Assembly (NCBI RefSeq): GCF_020172665.1
Contig: NZ_CP083985.1
Span: 1,460,891 to 1,517,897, forward strand
Source of the DNA: [Mycobacterium] zoologicum
Lineage (GTDB): Bacteria > Actinomycetota > Actinomycetes > Mycobacteriales > Mycobacteriaceae
Length of the DNA: 57,007 nucleotides
Direction of reading: 5' to 3'
Made by a program: the position numbers and the translations under genes
Shown here: positions 28,014 to 37,393 of the stretch, one piece after another
Layout of the letters: each line of letters begins with the position of its first letter
How positions within the stretch are numbered: position 1 is the first letter of the stretch
The notes under the pieces: generated by a model
Told to the model about the DNA's origin: nothing
The model's database searches: none
Seen by the model: only the letters and a program-made list of their open reading frames with translations

Positions 28014-28577
28014 ATGCACAAGTGGAAGCGGGTTGAGACCGACGACGGACCCCGCTTCCGGTCGGCGCTGGCGCTGCACGAGTCGGCGTTGCTGCGGAGC
28101 CTGGCCAACTCGATCATCGGCATGCTGGACGCACGCGAATCCGCTTCTCCGCCAGATGAGCTCGAAATGATCACCGGCATCCGGACCGGCAACACCGCAC
28201 CGCCGGAGGACGCCACCATGCGGCGTCTGCTGCCGGATTTCTCTCGCTCCGAAATCGAAGACGGCCTCAACGCAGCGCTGCGCAGTCTGCATGAGCCGGC
28301 GATCATCGACGCCAAACGTGTTTCGGCGCAACAGGTGGTGGACACCGTTCCCGAACAGGGCGGCCGCTTCGAGCTGACCGAGGAACAGGCCAACGCCTGG
28401 ATCGCGGCGGTCAACGACATTCGGCTGGCGCTGGGCACCATGCTGCAGATCGGTCCCGAGGGCCCGGATGAACTGCCGCCCGGCCACCCGATGGTCGGCC
28501 AGCTCAGCGTGTACCAATGGCTGACCGTACTGCAGGAATACCTGGTGGTCGCCTTGATGAAGAGGTCCCGCCGATGA
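28014..28577 (+). CDS. DUF2017 protein, AosR-like regulator (Rv1332 homologue)
   Basis: 187-aa DUF2017 protein (MHKWKRVETDDGPRFR start, LLPDFSRSEIEDGLN middle, LPPGHPMVGQLSVYQWLTVL end). The M. tuberculosis homologue Rv1332 is reported as AosR, a redox regulator that acts with SigH on the mec-cysO-cysM operon and senses oxidants through an intramolecular disulfide. I see no cysteine anywhere in this protein, and mec-cysO-cysM is missing downstream. The gene is coupled to the S58 peptidase by a 4-bp ATGA overlap. Regulatory function here is therefore uncertain. Confidence 0.85.
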   Translation: MHKWKRVETDDGPRFRSALALHESALLRSLANSIIGMLDARESASPPDELEMITGIRTGNTAPPEDATMRRLLPDFSRSEIEDGLNAALRSLHEPAIIDAKRVSAQQVVDTVPEQGGRFELTEEQANAWIAAVNDIRLALGTMLQIGPEGPDELPPGHPMVGQLSVYQWLTVLQEYLVVALMKRSRR

Positions 28578-29644
28578 GCGACCTGGGCGCCATCACCGAT
28601 GTCGCCGGTATCCGGGTGGGCCACCACGAGCGGCTCGATCCCGACGCCAGCCTCGGTTCGGGCTGGGCGACCGGGACCACCGTGGTGCTGACGCCCCCCG
28701 GAACCGTCGGGGCCGTCGACGGCCGCGGTGGGGCGCCGGGGACCCGCGAGACCGACCTGCTGGATCCGGCCAACAGCGTGCGCTGGGTGGACGCCGTGGT
28801 GCTCTCCGGTGGCAGCGCCTACGGCCTGGCGGCCGCCGATGGGGTGATGGCCTGGCTGGAGGAGCAGGGCCGCGGGGTGGCGCTGGACGGCGGGGTGGTG
28901 CCGATCGTGCCGGCCGCGGTCATCTTCGACCTGCCGGTCGGCGGCTGGGATCGACGGCCCACCGCCGAGTTCGGCTACGCCGCGGCCCAGGCGGCGGCCG
29001 GCCCCGACGGCGAGAGCCCGCGGGTCGGCAGCGTCGGCGCCGGAACGGGAGCCCGCGCCGGAATGCTCAAAGGCGGGGTGGGCACCGCGTCGGTGACGCT
29101 GGACCTGGAGGACCAGACCGTCACTGTGGGGGCACTGGTGGTGGTCAACCCCACCGGCGAGGTCATCGATGACACCACCGGGCTGCCGTGGTCGGCGCAG
29201 CTCATCGAAGAGTTCGGGCTGACGGCACCGCCGTCGGAGCAACTGTCGATACTCGGCGGGCTCGCACCCAAATCCGCGGGTCTCAACACCACCATCGCCG
29301 TGGTGGCCACCGATGCGGCCCTGAGCCCCGCCGGGTGCCGACGGGTGGCGATCGCCGCCCAGGACGGGCTGGCCCGCACCATCCGGCCCGCCCACACCCC
29401 GGTGGACGGCGACACGGTGTTCGCGCTGGCTACCGGAGCCGTCGAGGTCCCCCCGATAGCGGGAACACCCGACGCGATGTCCCCGGAGACCGGCTTGGTG
29501 ACGCTGGTGGGCGCCGCCGCGGCGGACTGCATGGCCCGTGCGGTGCTGGTGGGCGTGCTGGCCGCCGACTCGGTGGCCGCAATACCGACCTACCGGGGCA
29601 CGCTGCCCGGTGCGTTCGCCGACCGTGCCGGCGGAAGGTCCTGA
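28574..29644 (+). CDS. P1/S58 (DmpA-like) N-terminal-nucleophile peptidase
   Basis: 356-aa homologue of Rv1333. S58 aminopeptidases self-cleave before a Ser/Thr nucleophile; the segment LNTTIAVVATDA fits that site with cleavage between Asn and Thr (about residues 238-239). The N-terminal ITDVAGIRVGHHE and the WVDAVVLSGGSAYGLAAADG region are family hallmarks. It is likely a cytosolic aminopeptidase with unknown substrate. The ATG overlaps the DUF2017 stop, and the next gene starts after only 1 bp. Confidence 0.9.
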   Translation: MSDLGAITDVAGIRVGHHERLDPDASLGSGWATGTTVVLTPPGTVGAVDGRGGAPGTRETDLLDPANSVRWVDAVVLSGGSAYGLAAADGVMAWLEEQGRGVALDGGVVPIVPAAVIFDLPVGGWDRRPTAEFGYAAAQAAAGPDGESPRVGSVGAGTGARAGMLKGGVGTASVTLDLEDQTVTVGALVVVNPTGEVIDDTTGLPWSAQLIEEFGLTAPPSEQLSILGGLAPKSAGLNTTIAVVATDAALSPAGCRRVAIAAQDGLARTIRPAHTPVDGDTVFALATGAVEVPPIAGTPDAMSPETGLVTLVGAAAADCMARAVLVGVLAADSVAAIPTYRGTLPGAFADRAGGRS

Positions 29645-29645
29645 T

Positions 29646-30284
29646 GTGCTGACGCCGCCACCGCAACGCGACGCCCGCCCGGCCTGGCAGACCGGCGGGG
29701 TGACGGTCCTCGGGTTCGTCGCGCTGCTCTACGTCGTGGAAGCGCTCGATCAGGTGTCCGGTCACCGGCTGGACCGTAACGGCATCCGTCCGCTGGAGGC
29801 CGACGGCCTGTGGGGGGTGCTGTTCGCCCCGCTGCTGCATGCGAACTGGGGTCACCTGCTGGCCAACACCGGCCCCGCGCTGGTGCTCGGGTTCCTGCTG
29901 GCCTGGGCGGGCCTGTCGCGATTCCTGTGGGCGACGGCGATCGTGTGGATCGTCGGCGGGCTGGGGACCTGGCTGATCGGCGACGTCGGTTCGTCGTGCC
30001 GGCCGACCGACCACATCGGCGCCTCCGGGCTGATCTTCGGCTGGCTGACATTCCTGATGGTGTTCGGGCTGTTCACCCGCAGCATCTGGCAGATCCTGGT
30101 CGGCGTGGGCGTGCTGATTGTCTATGGCGGGATTCTGTGGGGGGCGATGCCGGTGTTGAACGTCTGCGGCGGGGTGTCCTGGCAGGGCCACCTGTGCGGC
30201 GCGCTGGCCGGCGTGCTGGCCGCCTACCTGTTGTCGGGCCCCGAACGCCGGGCCCGACAACAGCGACGGGCGGTGAGGGCATGA
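29646..30284 (+). CDS. Rhomboid-family intramembrane serine protease
   Basis: 212-aa polytopic membrane protein matching Rv1337. The rhomboid catalytic dyad is visible: Ser in [10 protein letters not shown] (GxSG) and His in [11 protein letters not shown]. The loop [11 protein letters not shown] carries the conserved His/Asn region. About six membrane segments are predicted. GTG 29646 is 1 bp after the S58 peptidase stop, and the 3' end overlaps murI by 4 bp, so this is a tight operon. Three genes found here in M. tuberculosis (mec, cysO, cysM) are absent. Confidence 0.9.
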   Translation: MLTPPPQRDARPAWQTGGVTVLGFVALLYVVEALDQVSGHRLDRNGIRPLEADGLWGVLFAPLLHANWGHLLANTGPALVLGFLLAWAGLSRFLWATAIVWIVGGLGTWLIGDVGSSCRPTDHIGASGLIFGWLTFLMVFGLFTRSIWQILVGVGVLIVYGGILWGAMPVLNVCGGVSWQGHLCGALAGVLAAYLLSGPERRARQQRRAVRA

Positions 30285-31087
30285 GCCCCATCGGGATCTT
30301 CGACTCCGGGGTCGGCGGGCTGACGGTCGCGCGGTCGATCATCGACCAGCTGCCCGACGAGGACATCGTCTACGTCGGCGACACCGGTAACGGGCCGTAC
30401 GGCCCGTTGAGCATCCCCGAGGTCCGCGCCCACGCGCTGGCCATCGGCGATGACCTGGTGGGACGTGGCGTCAAGGCGCTGGTGATCGCCTGCAACACCG
30501 CCTCGGCGGCGTGCCTGCGCGACGCACGGGAACGCTACGACGTGCCGGTCGTCGAGGTGATCCTGCCGGCGGTGCGGCGCGCGGTGGCCACCACCCGCAA
30601 CGGCCGGATCGGGGTGATCGGGACGAGCGCGACCATCGCCAGCCACGCCTACCAGGACGCCTTCGCCGCCGCCCGCGACACCGAGATCACCGCGGTGGCC
30701 TGTCCGCGATTCGTCGACTTCGTCGAGCGCGGCATCACCAGCGGCCGCCAGGTGCTGGGCTTGGCCGAGGGCTACCTGGAGCCGCTGCAGAGTGCCGGCG
30801 TCGACACCCTGGTGCTGGGCTGCACGCACTATCCGCTGCTGTCGGGGCTGATCCAGCTGGCGATGGGCGACGAGGTGACGCTGGTGTCCAGCGCGGAGGA
30901 GACCGCCAAGGATCTGCTGCGAGTGCTGACCGAGCGTGACCTGCTGGCCCCGCATGAGGGCACGCCGGCGACCCGGGTATTCGAGGCCACCGGCGACCCC
31001 GAGGCGTTCGCCGAGTTGGCCACCCGCTTCCTCGGCCCGGCCATCACCGGGGTCGGTGCGGTACGTCATCACGCCTCCACACGGTGA
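30281..31087 (+). CDS. murI: Glutamate racemase
   Basis: 268-aa cofactor-independent racemase providing D-glutamate for peptidoglycan. The two catalytic cysteines are in [10 protein letters not shown] (about residue 70) and LGCTHYPLL (about residue 185). The N-terminal [12 protein letters not shown] and [11 protein letters not shown] motifs are intact. It corresponds to Rv1338 (271 aa). The ATG overlaps the rhomboid stop by 4 bp. Confidence 0.97.
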   Translation: MSPIGIFDSGVGGLTVARSIIDQLPDEDIVYVGDTGNGPYGPLSIPEVRAHALAIGDDLVGRGVKALVIACNTASAACLRDARERYDVPVVEVILPAVRRAVATTRNGRIGVIGTSATIASHAYQDAFAAARDTEITAVACPRFVDFVERGITSGRQVLGLAEGYLEPLQSAGVDTLVLGCTHYPLLSGLIQLAMGDEVTLVSSAEETAKDLLRVLTERDLLAPHEGTPATRVFEATGDPEAFAELATRFLGPAITGVGAVRHHASTR

Positions 31088-31160
31088 TTTCGACGACGAA
31101 TAGTCAGCAAAGCGGTCGTGTCTTGGTCATGGTCGCGGCGAACATGGCACAGTAGGGAAC

Positions 31161-31937
31161 GTGCGACTGACCGTGCTCGGCTGCTCCGGCAGTGTGGTGG
31201 GACCGGATTCGCCGGCCTCCGGCTACCTGCTGGAGGCTCCGGGCACCCCTCCTCTGGTTATCGACTTCGGCGGCGGGGTGCTGGGTGCGCTGCAACGGCA
31301 CGCCGATCCGGGGTCGGTGAGCGTGCTGCTGTCGCACCTGCATGCCGATCACTGCCTGGACCTGCCCGGGCTGTTCGTCTGGCGTCGCTACCACCCGTCG
31401 GTGGCCACCCGTCCGTTCGACAAGGGCGCGATCTACGGGCCCAGTGACACCTGGTCGCGGATGGGTGCCGCGTCATCGCCCTACGGTGGCGAGATCGACG
31501 ACATCACCGACATCTTCGATGTCCACGTCTGGGTAGACGGTGAGCCGGTCCAGTTCGGTGAGTTGAGTGTGCAGCCCAGGCTGGTGTGTCACCCGACCGA
31601 GTCCTTCGGGATGCGGATCAGCGATGCCTCCGGTGTGACGCTGGTCTACAGCGGGGACACCGGTTACTGCGAGAGCGTGATCGAGCTGGCCCGGGACGCC
31701 GACGTGTTCTTGTCCGAGGCGTCGTGGACCCACGAGCCCAACAACCCGCCGAACCTGCACCTGTCCGGCACTGACGCGGGCCGTATCGCCGCCGCAGCGG
31801 GTGTCGGACAGTTGCTGCTTACCCACATTCCGCCGTGGACGTCGCGCGAAGAGGTGATCCGCGAGGCCAAGGCGGAGTTCTCCGGGCCGGTGCACGCGGT
31901 GACGTGCGACGAGAAGTTCGACATCCGGCGGAGCTGA
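31161..31937 (+). CDS. Metallo-beta-lactamase-fold phosphodiesterase (Rv1339-like)
   Basis: 258-aa MBL-fold hydrolase. Zinc ligands are seen in [14 protein letters not shown] (HxHxDH), [16 protein letters not shown] and LLTHIPPW. The M. tuberculosis homologue Rv1339 has been described as an atypical class II cAMP phosphodiesterase, so it could oppose the adenylate cyclase encoded at 6877-8481. The start is GTG 31161. The protein is about 15 aa shorter than Rv1339 as annotated. Confidence 0.9.
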   Translation: MRLTVLGCSGSVVGPDSPASGYLLEAPGTPPLVIDFGGGVLGALQRHADPGSVSVLLSHLHADHCLDLPGLFVWRRYHPSVATRPFDKGAIYGPSDTWSRMGAASSPYGGEIDDITDIFDVHVWVDGEPVQFGELSVQPRLVCHPTESFGMRISDASGVTLVYSGDTGYCESVIELARDADVFLSEASWTHEPNNPPNLHLSGTDAGRIAAAAGVGQLLLTHIPPWTSREEVIREAKAEFSGPVHAVTCDEKFDIRRS

Positions 31938-31950
31938 AACACTGCTCCAC

Positions 31951-31956
31951 TAGGGT
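31951..31956 (+). promoter_or_regulatory. -10 hexamer for leaderless rph
   Basis: TAGGGT is 7 nt before the GTG at 31964. Confidence 0.55.
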
Positions 31957-31963
31957 TGGTCGC

Positions 31964-32746
<783 letters not shown>

Positions 32747-32753
32747 GGTCTTG

Positions 32754-33350
32754 GTGGCCAGCCGCAACCGCAAGAAGCTGGCCGAACTCAGCCGGGTGCT
32801 CGAGCACGCCGGAGTGGCGGGTGTGCACTTGGTCGCGCTGGACGAGGTGCCGGCCTACCCCGAAGCCCCCGAGACCGGGGCGACGTTCGAGGCCAACGCG
32901 CTCGCCAAAGCCCGCGACGGGTTTGTTGCCACCGGATTGCCTTGTGTGGCAGATGATTCCGGCCTGACCGTGGCCGCCTTGAACGGGATGCCCGGCGTGT
33001 TGTCGGCGCGCTGGTCGGGTGCGCACGGCGACGACGCCGCCAACACCGCACTGTTGCTGGCCCAGTTGGGTGACGTCCCCGACGAGCGGCGCGGCGCGGC
33101 GTTCGTCTCGGCCTGCGCGCTGGTGTGGGGCTCGGGAGTCGACCAGGAAGTGGTGGTGCGCGGCGAGTGGCCGGGCAGCATCGCCCGGGCACCGCGCGGC
33201 GACGGCGGGTTCGGCTACGACCCGGTCTTCGTGCCGGAGGGTGCCGACCGCACCGCTGCGCAGCTGAGCCCGGCGGAGAAAGACGCCGCATCGCACCGCG
33301 GGCGGGCGCTGGCGCTGCTGGTGCCCGCCCTGCTGCGGCTCGCGGTCTGA
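32754..33350 (+). CDS. rdgB: RdgB/HAM1 XTP/dITP pyrophosphatase
   Basis: 198-aa house-cleaning nucleotide pyrophosphatase that removes ITP, dITP and XTP. Family motifs: VASRNRKKLAEL (substrate-binding SRN), TFEANALAKA, CVADDSGL, PGVLSARWSG, GDGGFGYDPVF and SHRGRAL. GTG 32754 has GAGG 5 nt upstream; TTG 32751 would add one residue to the first beta-strand and is also possible. It is the Rv1341 homologue and part of the rph operon. Confidence 0.93.
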   Translation: MASRNRKKLAELSRVLEHAGVAGVHLVALDEVPAYPEAPETGATFEANALAKARDGFVATGLPCVADDSGLTVAALNGMPGVLSARWSGAHGDDAANTALLLAQLGDVPDERRGAAFVSACALVWGSGVDQEVVVRGEWPGSIARAPRGDGGFGYDPVFVPEGADRTAAQLSPAEKDAASHRGRALALLVPALLRLAV

Positions 33351-33353
33351 GCC

Positions 33354-34601
33354 GTGACGCTGGAGGCGGGCGCGGTTTTCGCCGGTTACCGGATCGAGCG
33401 CCTGCTGGGCTCGGGAGCCATGGGCGAGGTCTACCTGGCGCGACATCCCCGGTTGCCGCGCCACGACGCGCTCAAGGTGCTCTCCGGTGCATTGACCGCC
33501 GACGACGAATTCCGGCAACGCTTCCAGCTGGAAGCCGACGTTGCGGCGGGTCTTTTCCACCCCGACATCGTTGGTGTGCACGACCGTGGTGAGTTCGACG
33601 GGCGGCTCTGGATCGCCATGGACTACGTCGACGGGACCGATGCGGCTGCGCTGATCGCCAACCGGTTCCCGAACGGAATGCCGGAGGCCGACGCGCTGGC
33701 GATCATCACCGCCATCGCCGGTGCGCTCGACCACGCCCATCACCACGGGCTCTTGCACCGCGACGTCAAGCCCGCCAACATCATGGTGGCTGAGCCGGAC
33801 GATGCCCCTCGACGGATCCTGTTGGCGGACTTCGGGATTGCGCGCCAGCTGGGCGAGGTCACCGGGCTGACCGCCACCAATTTCACCGTCGGCACCCTGT
33901 CGTACGCCGCCCCCGAACAGCTGATGGGCGAGACGCTGGACGGCCGGGCCGATCAGTACGCGCTGGCGGCCACCGCATTCCATCTGCTCACCGGCGTGCC
34001 GCCGTTCCGGGACGACAATCCGGTGGCGGTCATCAGCCGGCACCTGAGTGCCCCGCCACCGCGGTTGAGCGACCGGCGGCCGGAACTGGCCCACCTCGAC
34101 GCGGTCGTGCTACGCGCGCTGGCCAAAGATCCCGCCGGCCGGTTCGACAGCTGTGCCGACTTCGCCGAGGCGCTTGCCGGAGCGACGGTCTCGGAGGTGG
34201 TCCCCGCCGGGGCCCGGCGGCGCCGCTGGCCGTGGGTGGCCGGCGGCGCGGCCGTGCTGGCAGGGGCGGCCGGTGCCCTGGGCCTGGTCGGCACAGACGG
34301 CGATCCGGATGGCGTCGTGCCCGCGGCTCCGACTACGACGGTGCGCCCGGCGCCGATCACGGTCACGGTGAGTGCGTCGGCCCCGCCGAGCGAGTCGGCT
34401 CCCTTGCCGCCCGCGCCGCTGATGTCGGCACCGCCGCCGACGTTAGTGCCACCGCCGGTGGCCTCGGCGGTGCCGGTCTCACCGCCGGCGGGAGCCAGTG
34501 CGATCTGCCGCGACGGCACCTACTCGTTCAGTAGGCACCGCAGCGGTGCATGCTCCAACCACGCCGGGGTGGGGCGATGGCTGAACCCGCCTCCGGAGTG
34601 A
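33354..34601 (+). CDS. Receptor-type Ser/Thr protein kinase with DUF3761 tail
   Basis: 415-aa PknB-type kinase. Cytosolic kinase domain, residues about 10-270: [16 protein letters not shown]-binding Lys in ALKVLSG, catalytic [20 protein letters not shown] and [10 protein letters not shown] basic stretch and one membrane helix (about 283-305) follow, then a Pro/Thr/Ala-rich extracytoplasmic linker and a C-terminal [24 protein letters not shown] segment typical of DUF3761. The start GTG is 3 bp after rdgB. No kinase sits at this place in M. tuberculosis. The extracellular domain presumably senses a wall-associated signal; the ligand is unknown. Confidence 0.92.
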   Translation: MTLEAGAVFAGYRIERLLGSGAMGEVYLARHPRLPRHDALKVLSGALTADDEFRQRFQLEADVAAGLFHPDIVGVHDRGEFDGRLWIAMDYVDGTDAAALIANRFPNGMPEADALAIITAIAGALDHAHHHGLLHRDVKPANIMVAEPDDAPRRILLADFGIARQLGEVTGLTATNFTVGTLSYAAPEQLMGETLDGRADQYALAATAFHLLTGVPPFRDDNPVAVISRHLSAPPPRLSDRRPELAHLDAVVLRALAKDPAGRFDSCADFAEALAGATVSEVVPAGARRRRWPWVAGGAAVLAGAAGALGLVGTDGDPDGVVPAAPTTTVRPAPITVTVSASAPPSESAPLPPAPLMSAPPPTLVPPPVASAVPVSPPAGASAICRDGTYSFSRHRSGACSNHAGVGRWLNPPPE

Positions 34602-34630
34602 AAACCTCGCCACGCCCGCTACGCCCGCCA

Positions 34631-34692
34631 CGCCGAACGTGAAAGTGGGTTCACGCTGGACGCCGACCGTGAACTTGGCTTCACGTTCGGCG
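34631..34692. repeat. Compound inverted-repeat element
   Basis: Perfect 13-bp arms CGCCGAACGTGAA (34631-34643) and TTCACGTTCGGCG (34680-34692) enclose two tandem smaller hairpins, GTGAA-AGTGGG-TTCAC and GTGAA-CTTGGC-TTCAC. It lies between the convergent kinase and DUF3817 genes, where it may terminate both. A related element is at 48142-48200. Confidence 0.8.
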
Positions 34693-34703
34693 GCGGGTAC
34701 CGA

Positions 34704-35042
34704 TCAGATACCGAACTGGGCCTTGATCTTTCGGGTCTGGAAGTGCTCGACGATGATGCCCAGCAGCGGAATGGTCCCGGCCAGCAGCACCCCGATGGTC
34801 TTGCCGAGTGGCCAGCGGACCTTGACCGCCAGGTTGAAGGTGGCCAGCAGGTAGGCGAAGTACACCCAGCCGTGCACCACGCCGATCCAGGTCGGCGGGT
34901 TGTCCACCTTGACCACGTAGCGCACCACGATCTCGTAGCACAGCGCGATCAGCCAGATCCCGGTTGTCCACGCCATCACCCGGTAGGGCAGCAGCGCGCC
35001 GCGGACCTTGTCGGCGGTGGCCCGGGCGGGTGTCTCGGTCAT
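34704..35042 (-). CDS. DUF3817 membrane protein (Rv1342c-like)
   Basis: 112-aa integral membrane protein with three predicted helices (MAWTTGIWLIALCYEIVV region, GWVYFAYLLATFNLAV and GVLLAGTIPLLGIIVEHF) and a basic C-terminal tail. DUF3817 has no known activity. The ATG at 35042 overlaps the stop of the upstream lprD-like gene by 4 bp, so the pair forms an operon, as in M. tuberculosis. Confidence 0.88.
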   Translation of the reverse strand: MTETPARATADKVRGALLPYRVMAWTTGIWLIALCYEIVVRYVVKVDNPPTWIGVVHGWVYFAYLLATFNLAVKVRWPLGKTIGVLLAGTIPLLGIIVEHFQTRKIKAQFGI

Positions 35043-35410
35043 GCGGTATTCCTGTTCTGTCGGTCGTTCTCGGTGAGCTCGGCCAGATAGGCGTTGTATT
35101 CCCGCATCGCGGGGTCATCGGTGGATGCGGCGGCCGCTGGCCGCTGCGGCAACAGTCCGTCGGGTATCTCGGTCACCGCGTCGGCGGGGTGCAGCTCGGG
35201 AGGCTCTTCTTCGTAACGCACGAACTTGCGGTAGGCGTACACGCAGAACCAGGCGAACAGCGGCCACTGCAGCGCATAGCCCAGATTCTGGAAGTTGCCG
35301 TTGACCTCTTGGAACCGGGTCCACTGCCACCAGCCCAACGCCAGGCAGGCGCCGGCGGCGACGATCACCAGCACAACCAGTGCGGGTCTCCGACGTCGCG
35401 TAGTGGACAC
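35039..35410 (-). CDS. lprD: LprD-like membrane protein (Rv1343c homologue)
   Basis: 123-aa protein with a basic N-terminus, a hydrophobic segment VVLVIVAAGACLALGWWQW and a second hydrophobic segment (QWPLFAWFCVYAY). The M. tuberculosis homologue is annotated as lipoprotein LprD; the possible lipobox here (AAGAC) is weak, so it may instead be a two-helix membrane protein. The C-terminus is acidic and cytoplasmic or periplasmic. GTG 35410 is supported by TACCTT 6 nt upstream. Confidence 0.8.
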   Translation of the reverse strand: MSTTRRRRPALVVLVIVAAGACLALGWWQWTRFQEVNGNFQNLGYALQWPLFAWFCVYAYRKFVRYEEEPPELHPADAVTEIPDGLLPQRPAAAASTDDPAMREYNAYLAELTENDRQNRNTA

Positions 35411-35416
35411 CGTATG

Positions 35417-35422
35417 AAGGTA
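35417..35422 (-). promoter_or_regulatory. -10 hexamer for leaderless lprD operon
   Basis: Minus-strand TACCTT is 6 nt before the GTG at 35410. Confidence 0.5.
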
Positions 35423-35491
35423 CCGCGCTGCGGTGCCCGACGGTCATGGCGTTGCGCGTCACCGGACACGTTCGGTGTTCGCCGTGCTGGT

Positions 35492-35497
35492 TAGACT
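35492..35497 (+). promoter_or_regulatory. -10 hexamer of tRNA-Leu
   Basis: TAGACT lies 11 nt before the mature 5' end of tRNA-Leu. The same hexamer precedes ldtB at 55194. Confidence 0.5.
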
Positions 35498-35508
35498 GAG
35501 TGGCCTTT

Positions 35509-35595
35509 GCGGGCGTGGTGAAACTGGCATACACGATGGCTTTAGGTGCCATTGCTCGAAAGAGCGTGGGGGTTCGAGTCCCCCCGCCCGCACCA
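35509..35595 (+). tRNA. tRNA-Leu (anticodon UAG)
   Basis: Class II tRNA of 87 nt. The acceptor stem GCGGGCG pairs with CGCCCGC, the anticodon stem ATGGC/GCCAT closes a TTTAGGT loop with anticodon TAG, the variable arm TGCTCGAAAGAGCG is long, and the T-arm GGGGGTTCGAGTCCCCC is perfect. Discriminator A and CCA are encoded. Confidence 0.96.
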
Positions 35596-35691
35596 AAAAA
35601 ACTCACACCGACAACGCGCTGCTCGCCGGGCCGGCCGGTGCCAGAATGGACGTCATCGTCCTCATCGGAGTGGGCGGATTGGGGCAGGTCC

Positions 35692-36054
35692 ATGAACAGG
35701 AAAACCCTCGCGGCCGCGTTCGCCGTCCTGCTTGCCGGTGTTCTGCCGATGCCTATCGCATGCGCCGAGCCCACCGATGAAGATCAGGTGTTCTTCGATC
35801 AGCTGCAGCAGTCGGGCCTGCACCCCGATGCCGCCAAGCAAGTCTGCGGCTCGGCCAAGTGCGAGTCGCTGGGCACCATCTTGGTGGAGGAGGCCCACGT
35901 GGTCTGCTCGTCGCTGGGTGTCGCCCCGAAGGTGGTTCCGGTATCGGTGATCGCGAATCTGCAGGTCTCGCCCAGTGACGCGCATGCCGTCATCGAAGCT
36001 GCGCGGAGCGCTTACTGTCCGCAGTCGCCGGACCCGTACACGATGCTTCCCTGA
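35692..36054 (+). CDS. Secreted DUF732 protein
   Basis: 120-aa exported protein. The signal peptide has MNRK, a hydrophobic core and a cleavage site near IACAEP. The mature part resembles DUF732, small mycobacterial secreted helical proteins (DEDQVFFDQLQQSGL followed by conserved Cys residues in QVCGSAKC, VVCSS and AYCPQ). The four Cys could form two disulfides. Its function is unknown. Its last 65 bp overlap the convergent MFS gene. Confidence 0.82.
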   Translation: MNRKTLAAAFAVLLAGVLPMPIACAEPTDEDQVFFDQLQQSGLHPDAAKQVCGSAKCESLGTILVEEAHVVCSSLGVAPKVVPVSVIANLQVSPSDAHAVIEAARSAYCPQSPDPYTMLP

Positions 36055-37303
36055 GGCCGCCGCGGGCTCGGCGTGAGGTGATCACGACGCCGGCGGCGGC
36101 CACCGCCCAGATGACGTACTGCACCGTCCAGGCCAGCCGGAAGGCCGCGAAGGAATAACCGCCGGCCAGCGCGATGACGATCCCCATCGCTTGCATCACC
36201 AGCAGTGTCGCGATGAAACCACCGGTGTTGACCATGCCCTGCGCGGTGCCCAGCGCGGCGGGCGGGTTGAAGGTGCGGGCGAAGTCGAAGGCCAGGATCG
36301 AGACCGGCTGGCCCGCCGAGATCACCACGATCAGCACCGCAAGCAACCAGTGCGGCGCCGGTGAACGCAGCGCCAGCAGCACCGTCCAGACCAGAGCGGT
36401 CAGCGCGATCATCGCCAGCACCACCGACTCACGGTGCTGCGGACGGCGAGCCGACAGAGTCCCGACCAGCAGCCCGACCACCACGAACGTCACCACCGAC
36501 AGCGTCAGCGACGCCCCGGCCAGCCCGCGGGAGAGGCCCTGGGCGGTGGTCAGGTAGGGCACCCCCCACATCAGCGTGAAAACGTTGGCCGAAAACGGTG
36601 TGCCCATATGGGTGAAGAAACCGAGTTTGGTGCCCGGCCGTGACCAGACGGTCGTGACGTCGCCGAATACCGCGCGAAAACTGCGTGTCTGCAACGCGAT
36701 CGGCGTGCCCTCGGGCGCGTCGCGGCCCAGCGCAAGCATCAGGGTTACTGCCAGCACGCCCAGTGCCGCCGTCGACAGATATGCCGCCGTCCAGCCGCCG
36801 CGCAGCAGAATCGCCAGGAACGGCACCGCCGAGAGCAGCTGGCCGAACTGGCCGCAGATCCCTGTCAGCTGGGTCAGCAACGGAACGCGTTCGGGGGCAA
36901 ACCAATTGGGCAGCAATCGGATGACCGAGATGAAGATGAACGCGTCGCCGAATCCGACCGCGCCGTAGGAGCCGATCGCGATGGGCAGCGAGTGGGTCAG
37001 CGCCAGGGTCAACTGCGCGGCGGACAACACCGTGACGCCGGTGGCGATCATCGCCTTGGGGCCGAAGCGGTCCAGCAGCACGCCCGCCGGAATCTGCATG
37101 GCCGCGTAAATGACCAGCTGCAGGAGCACGAACGACGACAGGGCCCCCGGGCCGGTGTGAAAGCGCTCGGCGGCGTCTAGGCCCGCCACTCCGAAGGTGG
37201 TGCGGTCCAGCACCGCGACCACATAGGCCAGCAGTCCGGTGCCCCACACGATCCAGGGACGCAATCTGGGCCCGCCTTGTCTGTCTGGTGCCGGACCTCG
37301 CAA
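35990..37303 (-). CDS. Major facilitator superfamily transporter
   Basis: 437-aa protein with about 12 membrane helices. The first helix is IVWGTGLLAYVVAVLDRTTF, and the loop after helix 2 (LLDRFGPKAMIATG) matches the MFS signature. A single long cytoplasmic loop divides the halves. The substrate cannot be predicted. The start is uncertain: TTG 37303 or GTG 37249. The C-terminal tail (about 20 residues) is encoded antisense to the end of the DUF732 gene, a tail-to-tail overlap of 65 bp. Confidence 0.85.
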   Translation of the reverse strand: MRGPAPDRQGGPRLRPWIVWGTGLLAYVVAVLDRTTFGVAGLDAAERFHTGPGALSSFVLLQLVIYAAMQIPAGVLLDRFGPKAMIATGVTVLSAAQLTLALTHSLPIAIGSYGAVGFGDAFIFISVIRLLPNWFAPERVPLLTQLTGICGQFGQLLSAVPFLAILLRGGWTAAYLSTAALGVLAVTLMLALGRDAPEGTPIALQTRSFRAVFGDVTTVWSRPGTKLGFFTHMGTPFSANVFTLMWGVPYLTTAQGLSRGLAGASLTLSVVTFVVVGLLVGTLSARRPQHRESVVLAMIALTALVWTVLLALRSPAPHWLLAVLIVVISAGQPVSILAFDFARTFNPPAALGTAQGMVNTGGFIATLLVMQAMGIVIALAGGYSFAAFRLAWTVQYVIWAVAAAGVVITSRRARGGLREASCTGPATADSKRSAQLR

Positions 37304-37381
37304 TGGTTACACACAAATTCGGCGCGAAAGTGCCCGGTGAGCGGAGAAAACCGCGCCGAAATCACCCGTCCTGGGCTGCCC

Positions 37382-37387
37382 TATCCT
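37382..37387 (+). promoter_or_regulatory. -10 hexamer for leaderless DUF1906 gene
   Basis: TATCCT is 6 nt before the GTG at 37394 and identifies which of three adjacent in-frame GTG codons is the likely start. Confidence 0.55.
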
Positions 37388-37393
37388 GTGACC

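Noticed and set aside
35509..37303. tRNA-Leu as a phage or island attachment site
   Set aside because: No integrase gene and no repeated tRNA 3' end were seen in the window.
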